A stretch of DNA of 64,000 nt. Origin: Pseudolysinimonas_A sp041984585 (GTDB lineage: Bacteria; Actinomycetota; Actinomycetes; Actinomycetales; Microbacteriaceae). Where the stretch lies: positions 1 through 64,000 of the forward strand of contig JBHIXX010000001.1 of assembly GCA_041984585.1 (NCBI GenBank), read 5' to 3'. Both the position numbers and the translations under genes were made by a program. Below are positions 16,264 through 22,725 of this stretch, in pieces; within the stretch, counting starts at the first letter, position 1; each line of letters begins with the position of its first letter. The notes beneath the pieces were generated by a model that was not told the DNA's origin, searched no databases, and saw only the letters and a list, made by a program, of their open reading frames with translations.

Positions 16264-17055
16264 TCAGCGCCGGGCGGCCAGCCAGGCGGCGCCGAGGATG
16301 CCGGCGTTGTTGAGCTGGGCCGCCGGGACCATCGGGGTGCGCACGTCGATCAGCGGGAGGAACTCGTCGGCCTTCTTCGACACCCCGCCGCCGATGACGA
16401 ACAGGCGCGGGTGGAACAGCCGCTCGAGCTCGCGGTAGTACTCCTGCAGGCGACCGGCCCACCGCTTCCAGGAGAGCTTCTTGCGTTCCTTCACCGAGTA
16501 CGCGGCGCGGTGCTCAGCGTCCCGGCCGCGGATGCGCAGGTGGCCGAGCTCGGTGTTGCGCACGAGCACGCCGTCCTGCAGTAGCGCGCTGCCGATCCCG
16601 GTGCCCAGGGTGGTGAGGATCACCAGTCCCGGCACGTCCTTCGCGGCGCCGAACCGCGCCTCGGCGACGCCGGCGGCATCGGCGTCGTTCACGAAGACGA
16701 TGTCGCGGCCGAGCGCCGCTTCGAAGAGCTTCTCGGCTTCGAGGCCGATCCACGCGTCGGAGACGTTGGCGGCGGTGAGGGTCCGGCCGTCGGCGACCAC
16801 CGCCGGGAAGCAGACGCCGAGCGGCACGCCGGTGAGATCGACGTCGTCGTGCACGCCGTCGTCGGGGCTGGCCAGCCGCTCCACCAGCTCGGCCACCACG
16901 CGGATGACGTCCTCCGGCTCGCCGCCGTCGGGCGTCGCCACCTTGATGCGGTCGCTGACCAGCTCCCCGGAGGCGACGTCGACGACCGCCCCCTTGATGC
17001 CGGTGCCGCCGATGTCGACGCCGAGGGCGAGCTGGGGGCCGGGCTCCGTCGTCAT
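16264..17055 (-). CDS. ppgK: Polyphosphate glucokinase
   Basis: A 263-residue ROK-family kinase phosphorylating glucose with polyphosphate or ATP. The phosphate-binding loop is ALGVDIGGTGIKGAVVD near the N-terminus. FVNDADAAGVAEARFG provides the catalytic Asp and sugar contacts, then TTLGTGIGSALLQDG and NTELGHLRI follow; the last is the distinctive PpgK version of the ROK motif. The C-terminal VIGGGVSKKADEFLPL is typical. The gene is convergent with cydDC. A CAGGAT sequence six bases before the ATG (17062-17067, minus strand) suggests a leaderless message. Confidence 0.93.
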   Translation of the reverse strand: MTTEPGPQLALGVDIGGTGIKGAVVDVASGELVSDRIKVATPDGGEPEDVIRVVAELVERLASPDDGVHDDVDLTGVPLGVCFPAVVADGRTLTAANVSDAWIGLEAEKLFEAALGRDIVFVNDADAAGVAEARFGAAKDVPGLVILTTLGTGIGSALLQDGVLVRNTELGHLRIRGRDAEHRAAYSVKERKKLSWKRWAGRLQEYYRELERLFHPRLFVIGGGVSKKADEFLPLIDVRTPMVPAAQLNNAGILGAAWLAARR

Positions 17056-17113
17056 GCCCCCATCCTGCCGTCCCCGGCGACCGGGTGTCGGGCCCCGCGC
17101 CGCGCGAGCGCGA

Positions 17114-17998
17114 TCAGGGGAGGGTGAGGATGTCGGCGCCGCGCTCCGTGACGACGATCGTGTGCTCGAACTGCGCCGTCAGGGCGCGATCCGCGGTCAC
17201 GACGGTCCAGTCGTCGTCCCAGATCTCCCAGCGGTGGCCGCCCGGATGCTCCGGCGTGCCGAGGGTGAGCATCGGCTCGACGGTGAACACCATCCCCGGC
17301 TCGATCACGGTGGCGTGGTCGGGCGCGGCGTCGTAGTGGGGGATGACGAGGCCCGAATGGAACGCCGCGCCGACTCCGTGCCCGGTGTAGTCGCGCACCA
17401 CGCCGTAGCCGAACCGGCGCGCGTAGGCCTCGATGGCGCGGCCGATGACGTTGACCTCCCGGCCGGGCGCCACCGCGCGGATGCCGCGCATCATCGCCTC
17501 GCGGGTGCGCTCGATGAGCAGCGCGGCGTCGTCGGCGACCTCGCCGACCGGGAACGCGGCGCACAGGTCGCCGTGCATCCCGTCGAGGTAGGCGGTGATG
17601 TCGACCTTCACGATGTCGCCGTCGCGCAGCACCGTGTCGTCGGGGATGCCGTGGCAGATGCACTCGTTCACCGACGTGCAGATCGACTTCGGGAACCCCC
17701 GGTAGCCGAGGGCCGACGGGTAGGCGCCGTGCGCGATCACATACTCGTGCCCGACCGCATCGAGCTCGTCCGTGGTGACGCCCGGCCGGATCGCGTCCGC
17801 CACCGCCTGCACGGCCTGCGCGGCGATGCGGCCCGCGGCGCGGATGCGCTCCACCTCGTCGGGGGAGTAGCGGTCGTCGCCGTCGTACGGGCGCGGGGCG
17901 GGGCGGCCGACGTACTCGGGCCGGGCGATCGACGACGGCACGCGGCGTTCCGGCGAGACGCGGCCCGGAACGAGGTGTCCGGCGGCGTCCCAGGGCAT
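17114..17998 (-). CDS. map: Methionine aminopeptidase type I
   Basis: A 294-residue enzyme that removes N-terminal methionine from nascent proteins. The five metal ligands are visible in KVDITAYLDGMHGDL (two Asp), GHGVGAAFH (His), FTVEPML (Glu) and FEHTIVV (Glu), together with the conserved FPKSICTSVNECICHGIP. Before the catalytic fold is an N-terminal extension of about 40 residues rich in proline and arginine (PEYVGRPAPRP), like the type Ic form of mycobacteria. The start is the ATG seven bases after a TAGACT -10 (18006-18011, minus). The gene is divergent from the small gene at 18067. Confidence 0.93.
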   Translation of the reverse strand: MPWDAAGHLVPGRVSPERRVPSSIARPEYVGRPAPRPYDGDDRYSPDEVERIRAAGRIAAQAVQAVADAIRPGVTTDELDAVGHEYVIAHGAYPSALGYRGFPKSICTSVNECICHGIPDDTVLRDGDIVKVDITAYLDGMHGDLCAAFPVGEVADDAALLIERTREAMMRGIRAVAPGREVNVIGRAIEAYARRFGYGVVRDYTGHGVGAAFHSGLVIPHYDAAPDHATVIEPGMVFTVEPMLTLGTPEHPGGHRWEIWDDDWTVVTADRALTAQFEHTIVVTERGADILTLP

Positions 17999-18054
17999 GC
18001 GGTCGAGTCTACGAGCGGCGGCGCGCGGGCCTGGGCGCCGCCGCGTCGCCCGCG

Positions 18055-18060
18055 TAGGGT
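18055..18060 (+). promoter_or_regulatory. -10 element TAGGGT, leaderless start of small gene
   Basis: TAGGGT ends six bases before the ATG at 18067. It sits back to back with the map promoter (TAGACT at 18006-18011 on the minus strand), so the 68-base divergent gap holds both promoters and no ribosome binding sites. Confidence 0.5.
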
Positions 18061-18066
18061 CGGGGC

Positions 18067-18246
18067 ATGAGCGAGTGGTGGTACAACCACAAGACCGGCG
18101 AGGTCGAGGAGGGGCCGCAGTCCCTCGGATCGGACCGCGACGGACCCTACGCGACGCGCGAGGAGGCCGCGCGGGCGCCCGAGATCGCCGCCGAGCGCGC
18201 CCGCGCGTGGGCGGCGGAGGACGCCGCCGACGACTTCGGCGAGTGA
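18067..18246 (+). CDS. Small conserved actinobacterial protein (59 residues)
   Basis: An acidic 59-residue protein starting MSEWWYNHKTGEVEEGPQS and ending WAAEDAADDFGE. The N-terminal WWYNHKTG and the GPYATREEAARAPEIA segment are a recognisable actinobacterial small-protein family, often annotated loosely as SPOR-domain or hypothetical. I know of no established function. There are no membrane segments or cysteines. The start follows a TAGGGT -10 by six bases, so it is probably leaderless. Its stop overlaps the GTG of the downstream lipoprotein (GTGA), so both are co-translated. Confidence 0.75.
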   Translation: MSEWWYNHKTGEVEEGPQSLGSDRDGPYATREEAARAPEIAAERARAWAAEDAADDFGE

Positions 18247-18653
18247 CCGTGCGGCGGGGTCCCACCCGCGCCACGGGCACTGCAGTGCTCGCCGCGGTTG
18301 TGATGACGCTCGCGGGGTGCAGCGCTGGCGATTTCGGACTCAGCGAGCTCGACGACGCCGCGACGGAGGCCGACGTGCTCCCCGCCTTCGTGCAGCACGA
18401 GACGCTCGACCGAGACTCGGCCCGCCTGATCGTCGATCGGGACGGCACCCGGGTCTACCTGGCGACCGATCCTGTCCGGAGCGAGCTGTGCGTCGCCCTC
18501 GTCGGCTCCGACCTCGTCTGGATCGTCGGATGCAGCCCCACGACGCCGCTCTCCGTGAGCATCCCCGGTATCGCGATCGTCACCGTCGGCGCGGAGTCGC
18601 CCGGGGCCGCCGAGCAGGTCTCCGAGAACGTCAGCGTCCTCTGGCTGCCCTGA
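18243..18653 (+). CDS. Putative lipoprotein (136 residues)
   Basis: A secreted lipoprotein of unknown function. The signal peptide has a basic N-terminus (VRRGPTRATG), a hydrophobic core (TAVLAAVVMTLAG) and the lipobox LAGC with the lipidated cysteine at residue 26. The mature part is about 110 residues with two further cysteines (SELCVALVG and IVGCSPTT), which could form a disulfide. The GTG start overlaps the stop of the preceding small gene; a second GTG two codons on is an alternative. No recognised domain. It converges with panB. Confidence 0.7.
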   Translation: MTVRRGPTRATGTAVLAAVVMTLAGCSAGDFGLSELDDAATEADVLPAFVQHETLDRDSARLIVDRDGTRVYLATDPVRSELCVALVGSDLVWIVGCSPTTPLSVSIPGIAIVTVGAESPGAAEQVSENVSVLWLP

Positions 18654-18686
18654 GCGCCGGCGCGGGTCGGCCCGGGACGGCGCCGG

Positions 18687-19505
18687 TCAGTCCTGGAAGG
18701 AGTGCTCCTCCGACGGGTAGGACCCCGCCGCGACGTCGGCGGCCCACGTGCGGGCGGCGTCGCCGAGCACCTGCGCCAGGTTCGCGTACTGCTTCACGAA
18801 CGACGGGATGCGTCCCGTGGTCATGCCGGCCCAATCCGTCCACACCAGGATCTGCCCGTCGGTGTGCGGGCCGGCGCCGATGCCGATGGTCGGGATCGAG
18901 ATCGACTCGGTGACCCGCTTGGCGGCCTCGGCCGGCACCAGCTCGAGCACCACGGCGAACGCCCCCGCTTCCTCGACGGCGCGCGCGTCGGCGAGCAGCT
19001 GCTCCACGCCCGACTCGCCGCGGCCCTGGATGACGTGCCCGCCGAGCTGGTGCTCGCTCTGCGGGGTGTAGCCGATGTGCCCCATCACCGGGATGCCGGC
19101 GCCGACGATCCGGCTGATCCGGTCGGCGCTGCGCACACCGCCCTCGAGCTTCACCGCGTGGGCGCCGGTCTCCTTCATGAACCGGAACGCCGTGTGCAGC
19201 GCCTCATCGGAGTTGGTCTCGTACGAGCCGAACGGCATGTCGGCGACGACGAACGCGCGCTTCACGGCGCTCGCCACACCGCGGGTGAGCGGGATGAGGT
19301 CGTCGACGGTGACCGGCACGGTGGTGTCGTAGCCGAGCACGTTGTTGCCGGCCGAGTCGCCGACGAGCAGGAAGTCGATGCCCGCCTCGTCGAAGATCGC
19401 CGCCGTCAGCATGTCGTAGCTGGTGAGCGCGGTGATCTTGATCCCCTCGCGCTTCGCGTTCTGGAAGTGCCTGGTGCGCACCTTCTTGACCACGGTGTCC
19501 GCCAT
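18687..19505 (-). CDS. panB: 3-methyl-2-oxobutanoate hydroxymethyltransferase
   Basis: A 272-residue class II ketoacid aldolase-like enzyme that transfers a hydroxymethyl group from methylene-tetrahydrofolate to 2-oxoisovalerate, the first committed step of pantothenate synthesis. Signature segments are KITALTSYDMLTA, LLVGDSAGNNVLGY, VADMPFGSY, VKLEGGVRSAD, GHIGYTPQSEHQLGG and VLELVPAEAAKRV with the catalytic Glu. The length is normal. The ATG lies exactly six bases after a TAGGCT -10 on the minus strand (19512-19517). The M. tuberculosis panB lies in the same glutamine-synthetase neighbourhood. Confidence 0.95.
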   Translation of the reverse strand: MADTVVKKVRTRHFQNAKREGIKITALTSYDMLTAAIFDEAGIDFLLVGDSAGNNVLGYDTTVPVTVDDLIPLTRGVASAVKRAFVVADMPFGSYETNSDEALHTAFRFMKETGAHAVKLEGGVRSADRISRIVGAGIPVMGHIGYTPQSEHQLGGHVIQGRGESGVEQLLADARAVEEAGAFAVVLELVPAEAAKRVTESISIPTIGIGAGPHTDGQILVWTDWAGMTTGRIPSFVKQYANLAQVLGDAARTWAADVAAGSYPSEEHSFQD

Positions 19506-19511
19506 GCCGCC

Positions 19512-19517
19512 AGCCTA
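19512..19517 (-). promoter_or_regulatory. -10 element TAGGCT, leaderless start of panB
   Basis: TAGGCT on the minus strand ends six bases before the panB ATG. There is no ribosome binding site between the two, so the panB message is predicted to begin at or near its start codon. Confidence 0.55.
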
Positions 19518-19585
19518 GGCCCGTCGGCTGAGGGCCCGCTCCGACGGGCCACCGCGGTCCGCGTCGGCCGGGTCAGCGCGCCGGG

Positions 19586-21331
19586 TCAGCCCGCGGGGCG
19601 CGCCGTGATCGGCAGTCGCCGGTCGCGACCGAACGCCATCCCCGAGATCTTCGGGCCGATGGCGCCCTGACGCCGCTTCCACTCCGAGATGTCGACCAGG
19701 CGGGCGACGAAGCGCACCGTCTCCTCGTCGAACCCGCGCGCGACGATGTCGCCCCGCCCGAGCCGCTCGGTGATGTAGAGCTCCAGGATCTCGTCGAGCA
19801 GCTCATACGGCGGCAGCGAGTCCTGGTCGGTCTGGTCGGGCCGCAGCTCGGCGCTCGGCGGCTTCTCGATCGAGTTCGCCGGGATCGGCTCGGTCTCGCC
19901 ACGCGATCGCGCGTACTCGTTGCGCCACCGCGCCAGCTCCCAGACCAGCGTCTTCGGCACGTCCTTGATCGGCGCGAACCCGCCCGCCGAGTCGCCGTAG
20001 ATCGTCGAATAGCCGACCGCGAGCTCCGTCTTGTTGCCGGTGGTCAGCACGAGGTGGCCGTCGAGGTTCGACAGGCCCATCAGGATGATGCCCCGGATGC
20101 GCGCCTGCACGTTCTCGGCGGCGAGCCCGGTGAGTTTGAGCTGGGTCTCGATCGGCAGCACCATGTCGGCGATCGCCTCGACGCGGTAGTGCAGCCCGGT
20201 GCGCTCGGCGAGGTCCTCGGCGTCGTCCTTCGACCCCTCCGACGAGTACTTGGAGGGCATCGACACCCCGTACACCCGGTCCGCGCCGAGGGCGTCGACG
20301 GCGAGCGCCGCGCACACGCTCGAGTCGATCCCGCCGGAGAGCCCGAGGATGACGCTGCGGAAGCCGATTTTCTCCACGTAGTCGCGCAGTCCGAGCACGA
20401 GCGCGTTCCACAGCTGCTCGCGGTCGTCGGGCAGCACCGCCACGTCGCGGGCGATCTCTGTGACCTCCGCGGCGCGATCCTCGTCGCCGTGCACGTCGAG
20501 CGACACCCGCGCGACCCCGTCGAGGTCGTCGTCGGTTCCCGCAGGCGCGGGGTCGACGTCGACGAGCAGCAGGTGCTCGCGGAACTGCGGGGCGCGCGCC
20601 AGGATCTCGCCCGCCCCGTCGACGACCACCGAGTCGCCGTCGAACACGAGGTCGTCCTGCCCGCCGACGATGTTCACGTAGGCGACGATCGTGTCGGTCT
20701 CGGTCGCCCGCCGGGTGACCAGCGGCAGGCGCACCTCGTCCTTGTCGCGCTCGTAGGGGCTCGCGTTGAGCACCAGCAGCAGCCCCGCGTCGGCGTCGAG
20801 CACGCGCCCCACCGGCCCGCCGTCGCGCCACAGGTCCTCGCAGATGATGACCGCGACATCCGCCCCCTTGAGGCGCAGCACGAGCAGCTCGTCGCCGGGG
20901 ATGAAGTTGCGGTACTCGTCGAAGACCGAGTAGTTGGGCAGGTGGTGCTTCGCGTAGCGGGCCCGCACCTCGCCGCCCTGCAGCACGCTCGCGCAGTTCT
21001 GGGCGATCGCCGTCGGCGCGTTTGAGGTGCCGAGCAGGCGCGGCTCGAACGGCCCGTCCGGATGCCCCACCACGACGACCAGGTCGCCGAGCCCCTCGTC
21101 GGCGAGGCGGCGGGCGAGTGCCGGAACGGCCTCCGCGGCGGCGCGCAGGAAGCTCGGCTGCGCGGCCAGATCCTCGATCGGGTAGCCGCTCAGCTCCATC
21201 TCGCCGGTGACCAGCAGGTCGGCTCCGGCGGCGTGCGCGGCGTGCGCGGCGGTCACGATCCGGTCGGCGTTCCCGGCGAAGTCCCCGACGATCGGATTGT
21301 GCTGCGTCAGCGCGAGTCGGAGACGGGGCAT
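19586..21331 (-). CDS. nadE: NAD+ synthetase, glutamine-hydrolysing
   Basis: A 581-residue two-domain enzyme that amidates nicotinic acid adenine dinucleotide to NAD+. The N-terminal nitrilase-type glutaminase domain (about 1-260) has the Glu-Lys-Cys triad in GEMELSGYP, RYAKHHLPNYSVFDE and VAVIICEDLWRDGG. The C-terminal synthetase domain has the PP-loop ILGLSGGIDSSVCAALA and GNKTELAVGYSTIYGD. The start is the ATG seven bases after TAGGCT, giving MPRLRLALTQHN, the normal N-terminus of the nitrilase domain. Only 34 bases separate it from the divergent glnA2, and the two share one -10 element. Confidence 0.94.
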   Translation of the reverse strand: MPRLRLALTQHNPIVGDFAGNADRIVTAAHAAHAAGADLLVTGEMELSGYPIEDLAAQPSFLRAAAEAVPALARRLADEGLGDLVVVVGHPDGPFEPRLLGTSNAPTAIAQNCASVLQGGEVRARYAKHHLPNYSVFDEYRNFIPGDELLVLRLKGADVAVIICEDLWRDGGPVGRVLDADAGLLLVLNASPYERDKDEVRLPLVTRRATETDTIVAYVNIVGGQDDLVFDGDSVVVDGAGEILARAPQFREHLLLVDVDPAPAGTDDDLDGVARVSLDVHGDEDRAAEVTEIARDVAVLPDDREQLWNALVLGLRDYVEKIGFRSVILGLSGGIDSSVCAALAVDALGADRVYGVSMPSKYSSEGSKDDAEDLAERTGLHYRVEAIADMVLPIETQLKLTGLAAENVQARIRGIILMGLSNLDGHLVLTTGNKTELAVGYSTIYGDSAGGFAPIKDVPKTLVWELARWRNEYARSRGETEPIPANSIEKPPSAELRPDQTDQDSLPPYELLDEILELYITERLGRGDIVARGFDEETVRFVARLVDISEWKRRQGAIGPKISGMAFGRDRRLPITARPAG

Positions 21332-21337
21332 GACCAG

Positions 21338-21344
21338 TAGCCTA
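21338..21344. promoter_or_regulatory. Shared bidirectional -10 element of nadE and glnA2
   Basis: The seven bases TAGCCTA read TAGCCT on the plus strand (towards glnA2, leaving a short leader with GAGAAGGGA before its ATG) and TAGGCT on the minus strand (seven bases before the nadE ATG, leaderless). A single DNA element therefore seems to open transcription in both directions. Confidence 0.5.
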
Positions 21345-21365
21345 GAACCGGCGAGAAGGGACTCC

Positions 21366-22703
21366 ATGGACAAGCAGCGGGACTTCGTGCTCCGGACCAT
21401 CGAGGAGCGCGGCGTCAAGTTCGTGCGCCTCTGGTTCACCGATGTCGTCGGCACCCTCAAGTCGGTGGCGCTGGCGCCGGCCGAGGTGGAGGGCGCGTTC
21501 AGCGAGGGCGTCGGGTTCGACGGCTCGGCGATCGAGGGGCTCACCCGCTCCTACGAGGCGGACGTGCTCGCGCACCCCGACCCCACGACGTTCCAGATCC
21601 TCCCGTGGCGCGGCAGCGTCGACCCGACCGCGCGCATGTTCTGCGACATCACCACGCCCGACGGCCAGCCCGCCGTCGCCGACCCCCGCAACGTGCTCAA
21701 GCGCACGCTCGCCAAGGCGAACGACCGCGGTTTCACCTTCTACACGCATCCGGAGATCGAGTTCTACCTGCTCGAGTCGAACAAGCTGGTCGACGGCCAG
21801 CCGGTGCCGGTCGACCACGCCGGCTACTTCGACAACGTGCCGGGCGGCACCGCCCACGACTTCCGGCGCGCCTCGGTGCGCATGCTCGAAGACCTGGGCA
21901 TCTCGGTCGAGTTCTCCCACCACGAGGCCGGTCCCGGCCAGAACGAGATCGACCTGCGCTACGCCGACGGTCTCACCATGGCCGACAACATCATGACCTT
22001 CCGCACCGTCGTCAAGGAGGTGGCGATCGAGCAGGGCGTCTACGCGACGTTCATGCCGAAGCCGCTGCAGAACGGCCCCGGATCGGGCATGCACACCCAC
22101 ATGTCGCTGTTCGAGGGCGACAACAACGCGTTCTACGACGCCGGCGGGCAGTACCAGCTGTCGCAGATCGGTCGGCAGTTCGTAGCCGGCCTGCTGCACC
22201 ACGCGCCCGAGATCACCGCGGTGACCAACCAGTTCGTCAACTCCTACAAGCGGATGTGGGGCGGTGACGAGGCGCCGTCGTACATCACCTGGGGCCACAA
22301 CAACCGCTCCGCGCTGGTGCGCGTGCCGCTCTACAAGCCCGGCAAGGGGCAGAGCGCGCGGGTCGAGTACCGCGGCGTCGACTCCGCTGCCAACCCCTAC
22401 CTGGCCTACGCGCTGCTGCTCGCCGCCGGCCTGAAGGGCATCGAGGAGGGCTACGAACTGCCCGCCGAGGCCGAGGGCGACGTCTGGGCGCTCACCGAGT
22501 CGGAGCGGCGCGCGCTCGGCTTCCGCAGCCTGCCGCACTCGCTCGACGAAGCGCTCGTGGCGATGGAGGCCAGCGAGCTCGTCGCCGAGACGCTCGGCGA
22601 GCACGTGTTCCAGTACGTGCTGAAGAACAAGTGGCGCGACTGGGCGGAGTACCGCTCGCAGGTCACCGCCGCCGAGTACGCGAGCAACCTGGAGACGCTC
22701 TGA
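21366..22703 (+). CDS. glnA2: Type I glutamine synthetase, GlnA2 class
   Basis: A 445-residue glutamine synthetase (glutamate + NH3 + ATP to glutamine). Active-site segments are GFDGSAIEGL (latch), PEIEFYLLES, GPGQNEIDLRY, GSGMHTHMSLF, NNRSALVRVP and ARVEYRGVD. It lacks the adenylylation loop with the LYDLPPEE-type tyrosine seen in GlnA1, as expected for GlnA2 (446 residues in M. tuberculosis), so it should not be controlled by GlnE. GAGAAGGGA lies about 6 bases before the ATG. It leads a glnA2-glnE pair. Confidence 0.9.
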   Translation: MDKQRDFVLRTIEERGVKFVRLWFTDVVGTLKSVALAPAEVEGAFSEGVGFDGSAIEGLTRSYEADVLAHPDPTTFQILPWRGSVDPTARMFCDITTPDGQPAVADPRNVLKRTLAKANDRGFTFYTHPEIEFYLLESNKLVDGQPVPVDHAGYFDNVPGGTAHDFRRASVRMLEDLGISVEFSHHEAGPGQNEIDLRYADGLTMADNIMTFRTVVKEVAIEQGVYATFMPKPLQNGPGSGMHTHMSLFEGDNNAFYDAGGQYQLSQIGRQFVAGLLHHAPEITAVTNQFVNSYKRMWGGDEAPSYITWGHNNRSALVRVPLYKPGKGQSARVEYRGVDSAANPYLAYALLLAAGLKGIEEGYELPAEAEGDVWALTESERRALGFRSLPHSLDEALVAMEASELVAETLGEHVFQYVLKNKWRDWAEYRSQVTAAEYASNLETL

Positions 22704-22725
22704 CGCGCAGCGCCGCGCCTCTCAG

